Positions 25,356-37,388 of a DNA stretch of 64,000 nt are shown here, piece by piece (the stretch's first letter is position 1; each line of letters begins with the position of its first letter). The notes beneath the pieces are model-generated. The model did not search any database. It was given only the letters and a program-made list of their open reading frames with translations, and was not told the origin of the DNA. The position numbers and the translations under genes are program-made. Source of the stretch: Eutrema japonicum (taxonomy: Eukaryota; Streptophyta; Magnoliopsida; Brassicales; Brassicaceae); NCBI GenBank assembly GCA_030161315.1, contig BSQW01000004.1:9362001-9426000 (forward strand), given 5' to 3'.

Positions 25356-28300
25356 ATGGCAACGCTTAACAGCTTCCGGAAAGCCGTCGGAGCGCTTAAA
25401 GATTCCACCACCGTCAGCATCGCAAAGGTCAACAGCGAATTCAAGGTCAGATTACATTTTGCAATTTTGCAATTTCTTTGGTGTTCTTCCTCTGCTTAAA
25501 ATGACCGATCAATTGATTTTAAAAATGAATTCAAGGATTTGGATGTTGCGATCGTCAAAGCCACAAACCACGTCGAATCTGTTCCCAAAGAACGCCATAT
25601 TCGTAGTATGGTTTCTCTTCCTTATTCACGTCGATTCTGATCATGAGTTTCTGATTCGATAAGAGTATTCTGTTTTTTTTTTGCTTTCTACAGAAATATT
25701 CTCTGCAACATTTGTAACAAGACCACGAGCAGATGTTGCTTACTGCATTCACGCATTAGCCAAGAGATTGTCCAAAACTCGCAATTGGATTGTGAGTTAC
25801 TTTACTTCTTTTCAATGAGTCTATTCGTTTGGCTCTCGCAGGCGGCTGCGGCTGGACGCTGCTATCTGCATTCGAAATTTTTGGATATTTTCAGCGCTGC
25901 GATCAGACACAGCGACCAGCCGCGTGGCTGCCAAACGAACAACAACAGTTGTGTCTGGCCGCAGGCCGCATGCAGCCGACCTGCAACCGACAAACCCAAT
26001 CTATATATAAACTCTCTTTTGGGTTGCTCTAAATTGCTTTCTGAACACGCAGGTCGCCATCAAAGTGTTAATAGTCATTCATAGAACACTAAGAGAAGGT
26101 GATCCCACTTTCAGAGAAGAGCTTCTCAATTACTCACACAGAGGACATATACTTCGAATATCTAACTTCAAAGACGATACAAGTCCTCTTGGTGAATGCA
26201 TAACCTTTCTATATATTTTGTTCCACGGATTTTGGTATGTTAATGAAAAATTGCTAAAAAAACATTTTCTTGACTTGGTGTTGCAGCTTGGGATTGCTCT
26301 GCTTGGATTAGGACGTACGCTCTTTTCCTCGAGGAGCGGCTTGAGTGCTATCGAGTTTTGAAGTATGACATAGAGGCTGAGCGTTTACAAAAAGGTTCAG
26401 GTGCATCTTCAAAGGTTTGGTTCTGAATTTCTCATTATTTAAACCGACAAAAAGAAGAATCTTATTTCTAGATATTTATATGAAAATTCATTGTCCAGAA
26501 CGTGGAAACGTATAGAACAAGGATGTTATCTGATGAAGAACTGCTAGAGCATTTACCTGCTTTGCAGCAGCTGCTTTACAGGCTTATCGGTTGTAAGGTA
26601 AAGTTATATATCCAAACCAACTTTTTTGTTTTTTTGTTTACATCGAACGGTTTCTTAATATGTTTTCAGTTTTACAGCCTGAAGGAGCAGCCTATAGCAA
26701 CTACCTAATCCAATATGCTCTTGCATTGGTGCTTAAAGAAAGCTTCAAAATATACTGTGCCATTAATGATGGAATCATTAACCTTGTAGACTTGGTTTGT
26801 AGAAATCTCCTTCCTCTGGTTTAGTCGCAGTTTTCTTATATATTACTGAATGGAACTAAAGTATATATCTCTGCTCTTGCTGCAGTACTTTGAGATGTCA
26901 AGACATGATGCAGTTAAAGCTCTAAACATATATAAACGGGCTGGCCAACAGGTAAAAATTTGAAGCTAGACTAAGTATCAATCTTGATTAAGCTTGATGA
27001 CTGTTAAAGGTTTTTCACTGCACAGGCTGAAAATCTGGCTGATTTTTATGAGTACTGCAAAGGTCTAGAGCTCGCCAGGAACTTTCAGTTCCCAACCTTA
27101 AGACAGGTTTCTTCTTTACTTTGTGATAGATGATGCGAGATTGATCACCTCAAAAGACCTGATAATATCTAAAAACTTGTTTCAGCCTCCTCCGTCTTTT
27201 CTTGTAACAATGGAAGAATACATTAAAGAAGCGCCTCAAAGTGGTTCTGTACAGAAAAAGCTGGTACAAAGTTTAACTCTCATCATATTTGGCTGTAGGT
27301 TGATTAGTACGTTTCTTTATGACTGGCATTTTGTTATGGTCACAGGAGTATCAAGAAAAGGAGGAGGAAGAAAAACAAGAAGAAGAACACTCTCCGCAGC
27401 CTGAAGAACCTGCAGAAACCGATAATCAAAATGAAAACACCCAAGGAGACCAACCGCTTATCGAGGAAGAGAAAGAGGATACAGAAAAAATAGAAGAGGA
27501 AGTTGCTAAACCTTCATTCTTGATAGACACCGATGACTTGCTGGTGAATCTTCTTTCTACACATTATCTTATGTGAACCGATATATATTTCTTTTGGCCA
27601 AAGTCTCAAAATCCCCTGACCTTTTCTTCTCCTTCACAGGGCCTGAGTGAGATAAATCCAAAAGCCGCAGAGATAGAGGACCGCAATGCATTGGCTCTCG
27701 CAATATATCCACCAGGTAGCGAACACGGCCTCGTTTTTGTGTTCCATCTGGTTTATTTCCACTTGTAATTGATTCTTGACCAAAACTAGACACTTTCTTC
27801 AAACATTGTTCACACAAAACAAACTGGTGAACTTGTCATTGATATCTACAGGTCATGAAGCTCCAGGCATATCAAACAGTTTAAGCTTAATAGAAACCGG
27901 TGGATCCGGTTGGGAACTAGCACTGGTCACTCCTCAAAACAACAACAACATTCCTCCCCCCGCGCGTAACACCAAACTTGTAATTAAGTCTAACACCACA
28001 TCTATCTAAATTTGAAACTCTCTACTTTTACTCTCAAAACTCACTTCACATGGGTTTGTTCTCTCCAATTGTTGTATTTTATAGGCAGGAGGATTCGACA
28101 AGCTATTGCTTGACAGTCTGTACGAGGATGATTCAGCGAGGAGACTGATCCAACTAACCAATGCTGGCTATGGACATGGTGGCACAGACACAGCAGCACC
28201 ACCACCACCAAACCCATTAGAGATGCAACAAGATCCCTTTTCAATGTCCAATAACATTGCTCCTCCAACTAATGTACAAATGGCAATGCAACAACAACAG

Positions 28301-28480
28301 ATGATGATGATGCATCAAAGTCCTTATAACTACTCTCATCCTCAAGATCATCATCATCAGTTCTCAGGTGCAGGTTCTTCTCCTTCTAATCCTTTTGGAG
28401 ACCCTTTCCTTGCCCTCCCGCCTCCACCAGGCTCAGCTGGTACGCAGCAGCAAAACAGCCATCATCATATGCTCCTTTAG
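25356..28480 (+). CDS. Clathrin-assembly protein, ANTH-domain AP180/CALM type
   Basis: Fourteen exons: 25356-25445, 25536-25605, 25694-25791, 26053-26191, 26287-26414, 26499-26597, 26678-26794, 26886-26951, 27026-27106, 27186-27263, 27346-27543, 27640-27715, 27852-27979 and 28085-28480. They total 587 residues with no break. The N-terminal ANTH domain (about 1-290) contains the phosphoinositide-binding pattern K-x9-K-x-(K/R)-H as KATNHVESVPKERH, and the family words HALAKRLS and HRTLREGDPTFREEL. After an acidic Glu-rich linker (exon 11), the tail is Gln/Met/His/Pro-rich with two DPF motifs (QQDPFSM, GDPFLAL) and one NPF, which bind clathrin-adaptor appendages and EH domains. It should act in clathrin-coated vesicle formation at plasma membrane or TGN. 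It matches At4g25940 by position and sequence. Intron 3 contains a GC-rich insertion. Confidence 0.92.
25828..25996. mobile_element. GC-rich inverted-repeat insertion in AP180 intron 3 (MITE-like)
   Basis: The intron between 25791 and 26053 is unusually GC-rich for the region. Its left arm, GTTTGGCTCTCGCAGGCGGC, resembles the reverse complement of the right arm near 25996 (GTTTGTCGGTTGCAGGTCGG). A second inner pair, GCGGCTGG and CCAGCCGC, adds to the fold. No target duplication could be matched at either end, so superfamily is unassigned. It adds open frames on the plus strand that are not coding. Confidence 0.4.
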
Positions 28481-29024
28481 AGTAACAACATCTCACTTAA
28501 TAATATCTGAGTTTTAATTTGATTATATATTCAGGGTGCTATTCTTTCATTCTTTCATTCTTTCTACCTCTTCTACTCACAATAAAACAATATTTTTTTT
28601 ATTTTAAAAAATATAAATCAAAAATCAAAAACCAAAAGTCAAGAAAAACCGAATAGATTACGTAGGGAAGAGAAGCTTACGAGGAATTTTTTTGCAGACA
28701 GAGGGTTTGAATAGTCGGCTGATAATAAGCTGGGACATTTTTGAAATCCTAAACTATGTGCGTCTCTTTCACTTTCTCTAGACCACTAGACTTGATGTTA
28801 TAGAGACTACGCCTTGTGCACCAAGTACACACGAAATATGAATATTTACGGAAGGAATTGTTTCTAGAGTGACACTGATTTATCTCTGTTTATATTTCTT
28901 TTCTTGGTTAACAAAATGGGTTAATATACTAATTCTAAAATTTGACAATAATAATTATATTGAATCAAAAATAGGCCTTGTAAAATTGAATACAAGTTAC
29001 AAAACAAAAAGGAGTCAATCAGTG
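28481..29024. other. Convergent spacer AP180/NFU3 containing rearranged NFU3-derived sequence
   Basis: 3' UTRs of both convergent genes lie here. 28850-28880 is a small chimera of NFU3 3'-exon pieces. GGAAGGAATTGTTTC repeats 29052-29066 directly, and TTCTAGAGTGACACTGATT (28862-28880) is the perfect reverse complement of 29017-29035, which overlaps the NFU3 stop codon. See the findings. No gene otherwise. Confidence 0.7.
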
Positions 29025-29993
29025 TCACTCTAGAAGCTGCACTGCACCGATGGAAGGAATTGTTTCCCTCAGTTTCTGAGTCAACGCGACACGAATGGTC
29101 ATGACTCCAGCAGCTGGTCCAGTGAGCCGAACCTTGACCACGTAACCATCGATCTCAACCAGCTCAAGCCCCCCACCTCCGGTACCGGATAGGTAAGGTC
29201 GTAGCTCAGAGAGAACCTAACCAAAGTCATCAAACAGATGGACCATTTAGATCGATGTCAAAACCAAGGGGCCAAATTTCAATTTCAATTTCACCTCATA
29301 CTTTAAAAAATCAAACCTTTTCGATGTTCTCCTCGTTCAGCTCTAACCCTCCTGCCTCGGCTTCGAGAAACTGCTCGACGGCCATGATTTCTGGGATCTT
29401 GTCTCGGAGACGACTTTCGATTCCCATCTTCAACGTCATTGATGAGCTTGGACACGACCCACAAGCTCCTTGTAGCTTTAGAACCACCACAAGTCCGTCG
29501 ATTTCGTGCAGCGCCACGTTTCCTCCGTCGGCCATTAGCGACGGCCGTACTTCGTCCAGCACGCTCTCTACATTCTCTTCCGTTAACGGCAAGACGCTGA
29601 TCGGCGACACCACGTGGCCTATACTACGCCACAATTACAAGAACCTAATCACAGTTAGAGTTTAAAGAGATTGGTATGGTTTTGCAAATCAAAACGAATT
29701 TACCTGCCCGTTTTTTCAAAGGTCGAGTGTGGTGAACCCAAGAAAAATGTATTCTTCGGAATGTAGTGCATTTGGAAGAGACCCCACAACTATCTGAAAT
29801 CGCGTTCTAACACAAGCCAAGGAGGAGGAGGAGAAGAAATCAGAAAAGAACAGTCCTTTTCTGGTGAAGCTCGATGAACTGAAGACAATACCTTAGAATT
29901 GAGAAGTGAGGAGCGAAAATTAAGGTTCTTCTCAGGCGAGGAGAGCGAGAGGTTCATCATAGCAATTCGGGTTTGACCCGAAACCGAACCCAT
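29025..29993 (-). CDS. NFU3: NifU-like chloroplast iron-sulfur scaffold protein (NFU3)
   Basis: Four exons on the minus strand: 29993-29892, 29806-29704, 29618-29317 and 29216-29025, giving 232 residues. The first two exons encode a Ser/Arg-rich plastid transit peptide. Exon 3 carries the NifU C-terminal domain (LDEVRPSLMADGGNVALHEI) with the cluster-binding CxxC as GACGSCPSSS. Exon 4 gives a second, degenerate NifU-like domain lacking the Cys pair. NFU1-3 proteins hold and transfer 4Fe-4S clusters in the stroma, notably to photosystem I. The 85-base first intron is inferred from GTATTG / TTGTGTTAG borders; if retained, it is followed by an in-frame stop. A hAT element rich in E2F-like sites lies about 270 bp behind the start codon. 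Confidence 0.9.
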
Positions 29994-30262
29994 TTGAAAC
30001 CCTCGCTTTTCTTCCTTATGATCGAGATCAAGAAACTATTGAAACCCTTCTCGAATATTGGGGAAAATATTGAGTTTTTTTTTTTCCAGGAAAATCTGGG
30101 GCGAGAGAACAGACAGTGACAAAAAGTGGGAACTCTTCATTGGTGGATGATGATACGTCTTGGAGATGATTTCATTTTGTGGCCAAGATTTTTTACTTAA
30201 ATAATCAATACAATACTATTTGTTGATAAATAAATAAAATAAAACTTGGTTCATGTTACGAC

Positions 30263-31267
30263 TAGATGTGTCAAAATGGGCGGGCCGCCCATGGCTTTCT
30301 ATGTCCAAAACATTATGGACCGGACATGGACAAACTCATATACAAAGCGGTCTAAATGGGCTTCGTCTAATTTTGTCAACGGACAAAACGGGTTTGGACA
30401 AAGTGGACATGATCTGTCCAAAATACTTTAAAAACTATGTCAAAATTGATTTTCATGAAATATTTAAATAACATTTTTTATTGAAAAATAAAAAATATGT
30501 AATTTTGATTTACTAACGGAAAACGGGATTTCATGTTTTTGATGGAAAACAAAATTTTCGTTTTTGGGAGAAAAACGGAATATACGTTTTTGGCGGGAAC
30601 GGGAAAAACGAAATTTCATGTTTTTGGCGGGAAAATTGAAGTTTATGTTTTTAGCGAGAAAACAAAATTTTACTTTTTTGGTGGGAATAAGAAATTTTAC
30701 GTTTTTGGCGGGAAAACGAAATTTAATGTTTTTGGCGGGGAAAACGTAAATTTACATTTTTGGCGGAAAACAGAATTTTACGTTTTTGGGGAGAAAACAT
30801 AATTTTACGTTTTTGGCGGGAAAACGGAATTTTATATTTTAGGCGGGAAAACAAAATTTTACGTTTTTGGCGGAAAAACGGAATTTACGTTTTTGGGGGA
30901 GAAAACATAATTTTACTTTTTTGGCGGGAAAACCAAATTTTACGTTTTTGGCGGGAAAACATAATTTTACGTTTTTGGAGAAAAAACATAATTTTCCGTT
31001 TTTGCGGGAAAACGAGATTTTTCGTTTTTTGCGAAAAAACAGAATTATAAGTAAAGAAAAATTATTATTTATTTATCAATTATTAATTTTATTTTTAAAA
31101 CAATTTGTTATATTCTGACAAATGGACACTAATGGACAGCCCATTTGGACATGGTCGTTAATGGGCATGGTCGTTAATGGACATGGACGTTAGTGGATAT
31201 GGACACAATTTGTCCACAATCAAAATGGATACTATTGGACGGGTCTAAATGGACGTGGATAGCACAA
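30263..31267. mobile_element. Non-autonomous hAT element carrying an E2F-like site array
   Basis: A perfect 8-bp target duplication GTTACGAC flanks it (30255-30262 and 31268-31275). The left end begins TAGATGTGTCAAAATGGGC followed by a GGGCGGGCCGCCC palindrome. The right end has repeated GGACATGG / GGTCGTTAATGG words and terminates in GGATAGCACAA. The terminal inverted repeats are weak, but the 8-bp TSD and the TGTCAAAATGGGC start fit plant hAT elements. The middle half is a roughly 27-bp tandem array (separate entry). No transposase; the open frames here merely translate the repeat. Confidence 0.8.
30526..31045. promoter_or_regulatory. Tandem array of E2F-like sites (TTTGGCGGGAAA)
   Basis: I count about 19 degenerate units of roughly 27 bp, each of the form CGTTTTTGGCGGGAAAAC plus an AT spacer. 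Five units contain TTTGGCGGGAAA exactly. About seven contain GCGGGAAA, the reverse complement of the E2F core TTTCCCGC. Known: MITEs in Brassica and relatives have spread E2F-binding sites as microsatellite-like arrays. Inference: the array could recruit E2F-DP near the NFU3 promoter. Confidence 0.7.
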
Positions 31268-31518
31268 GTTACGACGACCAACCCAAAATCCAAATATTGT
31301 TGTGTCCCCATTAAAACACTTACTTTTTTTATTAGCGTCTACAGGATTCAAGAAGACTAAAATTACAAAACTAAAGACTGGTCAGGTCTGGTTTGGATCC
31401 TGACTATCTCTATATATGTTCACCATGTGTTGTTTGCGGGAACATAATAAGTATATATACTTTTAATATAAGACAGTTTTCAAGAAAATGAGAATGAATG
31501 CATGACTTTTTTTTTGGG

Positions 31519-33741
31519 TCAAGCTTTTCCACTGGAACAACTCGAAGGAACCACAGTCATTTGGAGTATTCCTTTCCACTCTTCACCGGGTTTCAATATG
31601 ATCGGTTTCTCGACAGCCGCGCTTTCCACGGTTACAAAACGCCTGTAGTCTTCAAGTCCCAAGTCCTTTACTTTCTTCTCCCATGGATTCCACACCACTG
31701 CAGATTATTTATTATTGTCCATCATTACTAAAACACAATCTCTTTCTGTGTCTATATGTATTAAAAAAACTTAAGTCTTTTACCAGCATCAACTTGTCCT
31801 TCCTTGTGTACCACGATTGTCTTCTTTTTCTTGTTGTCCACGATTCTGATTTCATTTGGAGTGCTTAGGTAAAGCCTGTCAAACTGTTTTCAAAGAGTTA
31901 ATTGGTGTTTTTAAAAAAAAAAACTTTAGTGATGAAATATGAAATAAGGGTTAGAATTGGCAAAATGAATACAGCTTAATTACCTGGGATTTAAAAGTTA
32001 TAGCCTTGTCATGATCAGTGAAACGCGTTCTGTTCTTTTGTTGGTCAAGATAATTCAAATTTTGCAATCCTTCCACCTGGATTTCACTGAACACAAGACT
32101 CTGATGTCATGTAAACTCCATATAACATACTAACACCAGCAGAACCAAAAAATTAAGAATACATTTCAAAAAAGAATCTAAGACGTTTTGAGGCGTTATC
32201 AAAAAAGGTTTGAGGAAAAGTCAACTGAGATCTTGTGTCTTAGTGAAAACACACAAAATATGGAAGATGATGACTCCTTCTTACCTGATATCGGAAACAG
32301 AGAAATAGGGGTGAAGAGCCATTGTGAAGTTAAACGGCTTTACATCAATATTCTTAACACGAGATGTCAACGTCAAATCTCCTTCAGATCCCAAATGTAT
32401 CCTCAGTCTATACTCAAACCTGAAATGGATACAGAGGTCATAAGGCTATTTTCCGTGAGAATTAAACACACAAACAAGGCTTCACATCCAATGTAAATAT
32501 ATATATGTATATATCAAGATATCTGAAGCATGTTGTAAGAATATGAAAGTAAAAGAGAGGTTTCAAGAATCTAACTTATGAGGCCAGATCTTCAAATCAT
32601 CTTGGGATGATCTTAAGATTAGGTCAACCCAAGCTACATAATGAGTCTTTGATGGCAACTGAGGTGTATTAGTGTCAATTTCCCAGAACCTCTGTCTAAC
32701 AAATCCATGTGAGGGAAGTGGACCAGTGTTACTGTACTGCATTTACAAAAAAAAAAAAAAATCATTAACAAAAGCAAATCATACCATTCAATTACAAAGA
32801 AAAGTTTGTTTTAAAAAAAAAAAATCGAAAGCACATACTTGAGGAAACAATACTGGAATTCCTCCACGAATCGGTGTTGGAGGCTCGAATATAGCCTGCA
32901 CAATACATAAGACATGATTTTAGTTCTCTGCCCTTTAGAGCTCGTACATGCGCATACACTGGGAAGTTACAACTACTTTAGAACAAGCATAATATTAAGC
33001 TACTTATATATTCATTTACATGCCTGAAGAAGAAATTAAAAACCAAAGAGTTTCCCTTTCCCCAAATGATTCATCTTTGCATAAACATATGCCAATTATT
33101 GTAGATAGAGAGGCAACATGTAAAGGAGATACGTAGAATGAATCTGAAGTACCTTGCTACTCATAACAAGTAACTCCTCTCCTTTCTCATTCTTCCAAGA
33201 AGTCACTTGACCTCCATACAAGTAAACCTGAAAGTATTATTTTACACAACAAAATGAATGAAAATCTGCAGCAAACAATCCGGAACTTAGAGTCTAGCTA
33301 GGCAGCATAAAACACTAATTAATTTTATAGATAGATCCTATTAAAAAGATGAGTCGAAACTAAAATCTTCTGTACATGACGACAATCAAACAGATCAAAA
33401 CCCATGAACGTTTTGAAAATGTCTTAGTATAAGATTCAGTAAGAATATACACGCGGATCCGGTCATTCCACGGTTTTTTAATCTGCGGATTTCATCTCAT
33501 TCCGCAACTTAATTTTTTTTTTTCGCCATTTCACGATGACGCAGTGTTTGTTACGAATCAAAACCAAAAAAAGTACCTCAAAAGATCGACCGCGACGGTC
33601 TTGTATGATGATCTTTTCGAGACCATTGATGCCCTTAGTCCGCTCAAAGGGACGATGCTCGGTGGCCATAGCAACGACTGCTGTAACCAGCAGAGCCCAT
33701 AAGAAGATAATCAGATATCCGAGATTTCCCTTATTCCCCAT
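31519..33741 (-). CDS. Aldose 1-epimerase / glucose-6-phosphate 1-epimerase-like protein, tandem copy 1
   Basis: Eight exons on the minus strand: 33741-33577, 33227-33153, 32895-32839, 32736-32576, 32419-32285, 32086-31984, 31883-31784 and 31697-31519, giving 324 residues. The galactose-mutarotase fold family (plant 'apospory-associated protein C' type) interconverts alpha and beta anomers of hexose phosphates. Family words seen: YGGQVTSWKNEKGEELL, GGIPVLFPQ, SHGFVRQRFWEI, HPYFSVSD and NPWEKK. An N-terminal hydrophobic segment (YLIIFLWALLVTAVVAMA) suggests a signal peptide or membrane anchor. I chose the ATG at 33741 (MGNKGN) because both copies share it; an in-frame ATG lies 36 bases upstream. 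It corresponds by position to At4g25900 and is duplicated here. Confidence 0.88.
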
Positions 33742-35605
33742 CGTGATACGTCGTCTCTTCTCCTTCACTGTGTTCACCCGCGATGAATATATACGTTGTT
33801 CAAAATCCTTTTATTCCATAAATAGGCCAAAAACAGTCAACGGCTAAACCTTAAAAACAGGAAAGGTAATAACGTATAATTCCACTCATTTGATTCAGAG
33901 AAAAAACTTTATTTTGTTGACCAAAACTAGAAAAGTCTTATTTTGTCTCATTTGCTCAAAAGCAGCGATAACGCTAGTTACGCCACATCTGCTCTTGATC
34001 TCGACCTCATCGACGCCGTCTTGTTAACCAGTCCATTCTATAGAATCTAAACAGATTTCTGTAGGTCGCCTATTTTATATTTTTATTGTTAAAGGGTCTT
34101 CATTAAGATAAAGAGTCTTACAAAGAAACAAACAAGAACCAAGAACCAACAACTATTAAAATAGAAAGGAATCAGAAAAGGGAGAGGGAATACAATTGCA
34201 CAAACGCAACTGATTACCAAGAAGAGAGGAGGTATAGAAGATACAGCAACGCGGTGGGGAGGGATATGATACCTGTCAACTAGTAGACCAGATACGCAGA
34301 AGACGGGGACCAGAATCCAAACTCAAATTCTTCAAAGCCAAAGCTGCGGTTCCTCTCCTATTAATACGTTACAAATATCATATTAATACGTCAGTTCAGG
34401 TATTAATACATTACAAATATCCTACCCTTTTTTGTACATTCTCAACATTTTCTTTCCATTTATCATTTATTTACATCTCTTTTCATTTTATTTTATTTTT
34501 TCGGATTTGTTTCCTGTTTTTGACAACTACATTTATATTTTCTGACTGAAAATTTTGTATTAATCATACAAAAAATTGTGTCTATCGATATCAGGACACT
34601 AAGTATTTTTGAAAATTTGTAATGGAAATGACAGAGTACTAACCAAATCCAATTATCGTCACTTCAAGACCGTATTCATCGTGAAGCTGTTTCGAGTATC
34701 TAATCATCCTTCCCTTAGGATCGTGGTACTCATTTGATTGGTTTTCCAATCTTAATAAAACTCCAGAAGTTCTAAAAAAACCCTTTTACTTTTAATTTTA
34801 CTAGGGTCACATACAGGGCGAATCCACCTTCAACAAGGAGGGGGCAAGTGCAACCACTCATAATTTTGTAAGCAATGAAATTTTGTTATAGCTTAGGTTA
34901 ATGCATCCATATTAAAATAATATTATACCCCCATTACTTTTTAATTTCCATTCCTCAAAATCTAAATTGATACTAATATATATATATAATAGATATTTAA
35001 TATACACATATTTTTAGTCAAGTACATCTATATTATTGTTTTCACCAAACACATATACAATATATAATGATTAAAATTTCTATATTTTAACAAAAAAAAT
35101 TATCTTGTTTTTACTTTTGTGACTTGAGTGAGATATTATTAGATTTGTAGTTTTGGTAGTTTTTTATATCTAAAATTTAAATTTTAACTGATAACATAGA
35201 TAAATATCTTATAAATTAAAAAATAAAGCTAAATAATTTTTTATACTTCAAATATTAGTATATATGAGTTGAAACAGAGAGCAATAATATTTTCTATAAT
35301 TAAATAGCTAAAATTCTTGGTATATAATTTACAATAAATTATTTCCATCTTATATAAATACATTTATAACTGTATTTTTTTTTAAAAAAAATAATATACT
35401 TTTCTTTAATGTATAATAATTTTTAATATTAATTAATGTTTAATATTTTGCTCCCATATTTTTTTTTTATAGATCCACCAGAGTGCCGTAGGAGTGAAAC
35501 TATTATCCGAACCGAGGTTTAAGTAATTAACAAAGAAAATAATAAATTGACTGCGGGCAAGTGCCCCTGAATGCATCACTTTTTGGGGGCAAGCTTTCCA
35601 CTGGA
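33742..35605. other. Spacer between the two epimerase genes
   Basis: 33742-34020 is the copy 1 promoter and has a recognisable counterpart behind copy 2 (to about 38180). 34085-34345 is different in base use (less AT-rich); its minus strand ends an open stretch (ALALKNLSLDSGP) with a stop, and could be the 3' tail of a retro-sequence, but I cannot name it. 34811-35569 is AT-rich, bounded by CAGGGCGAATCC-GGGGGCAAGTGC on the left and GCGGGCAAGTGCCCCTG on the right. It looks like a degenerate hAT-like insertion, but no TSD matches. The right border coincides with the start of homology between the two gene copies. Confidence 0.45.
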
Positions 35606-37351
35606 TCAAGTCGAAGGAACCACAGACATTTGGAGTATTCCTTTCCACTCTTGACCGGGTTTCAATATGATCGGTTTCGCGACAGCCGCACTTTCCACAG
35701 CAACAAAACGCCTGTAATCTTCAACTCCCAAGTCGACCACTTTCTTCTCCCATGGATTCCACACCACTGCAGATTGTATTATTATTATAAATGATCCATC
35801 ATTACTAAAACACAATCTGTTTCTGTGTCTATAGGTGCATAAATATATATATATATGCATACAAATCTAAGTTTTACCAGCATCAACTTGTCCTTCCTTG
35901 TGTACTACAATTGTCTTCTTTTTCTTGTTGTCCACGATTCTGATTTTATTTGGAGTGCTTAGGTAAAGCCTGTCAAGCTATTTTTCAAGAGTTATTGGGT
36001 TTTTTTTTCTCTTTATGATTAAACAAGGGATAGAATTGGAACTGGCCAAACAAAATTATACCTGGGAATTAAAAGTTATAACTTTGCCATGATCAGTGAA
36101 ACGTGTTCTGTTCTTTTGTTGGTCAAGATAATCCAAATTATGCAATCCTTCGACCTGGATTTCACTGAACAAAAGCAGCAGCTGATATAACTTGATATCA
36201 TATACTAACACCAAACAGAACAATAAATAAGAAGTGCGTTATATGCTACGGAAACATTTTAAGAAAGAAACTATAAGATGTTTGAGACGTTATCAAAAAG
36301 CATGAGAAAAACTCATTAGAGAGATATGTGAGATATTGTGCCTCGGTGAAAACACACAAAATATGGGAGGTGATGATTCCCTCAAGCCTAGCGATCACAA
36401 AGAGCTGGCTTGAAAGGAAAAAGAAAAAAAGGAATTGCGGAGAGGTTACCTTATATCGGAAACAGAGAAATAGGGGTGAAAAGCAAATGTGAAGTTAAAC
36501 GGCTTTTGATCAGAGTTCTTAACACGAGGTGTCAACGTCAAATCTCCTCGATGTCCCAATGCTACTCTCAGTCGAAATTCAAACCTGAAATGGATACATA
36601 TATAGGTGGTCACAAAGCTACTTCATGGGAGAATGAAACAAACAAAACAAAGCTTCAATGTATTTAGGGTGAGAAATTATGTGCTTTAAACTCAAAGCCA
36701 ATTGACAATGAATGGAGACGCTCGTATCATTTATATTTTAGTTTTGCATCATCTCCATTTCCGATAGGGGTTTTAAGAATCTACTAACTTATGAGGCCAG
36801 ATCTTCAAGTCATCTTCGGATGATCTTAGGATCAGATCAACTAGAGCATTAGAAGAAGAATGTGATGGCAAATGAGGTGGATTGGCATCAATTTCCCAGA
36901 ACCTGTTTCTAACAAATCCATGTGAGGGAAGTGGTCCAGTGTTACTGTACTGCAATTACCGCAACAAAAAAAAAAACAATTCCATTAACAAAACAAATTA
37001 TACCATTCAATAACAAAGTAAAAAAAAAAGAAAAAAGCACACACTTGCGGAAATAATACTGGAATTCCTCCACGAATCGGTGTTGGAGGCTCGAATATAG
37101 CCTGCACAATACATAACACATGATTTCAGATCTCACTCATTTGGAGCTCATTGTACAGACAGCTACTTTAGAACGAGCAGATTCCTTATTAAGCTACTTA
37201 TATATATTCATTTACATGCCTCTAATGAAGTAAAGATTCATTAACATATGTTCACTTCTTTCCTCTCAAATAAAAAAAAAATATCTTTGCATAACTTACT
37301 TAGCCAATTCTTTAAGACACACAACCAATGACATAACAGCATCAAATTAAA

Positions 37352-37388
<37 letters not shown>

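Noticed and set aside
25785..26084. Plus-strand 99-codon frame
   Set aside because: It lies almost wholly in AP180 intron 3 (25792-26052), within the GC-rich insertion.
30533..31118. Overlapping open frames reading FWRENG / FLAGKRN-type repeats
   Set aside because: They are translations of the 27-bp E2F-like tandem array in several frames and have no independent coding signal.
34085..34345. LINE or retrogene 3' tail
   Set aside because: Only a short open stretch ending ALALKNLSLDSGP and an A-rich flank; no recognisable RT or host gene and no target duplication found.
34811..35569. Complete hAT element between the epimerase genes
   Set aside because: Ends look hAT-like (CAGGGCG and GTGCCCCTG), but the flanking 8-mers GTCACATA and AATGCATC do not match, so a defined insertion cannot be supported.
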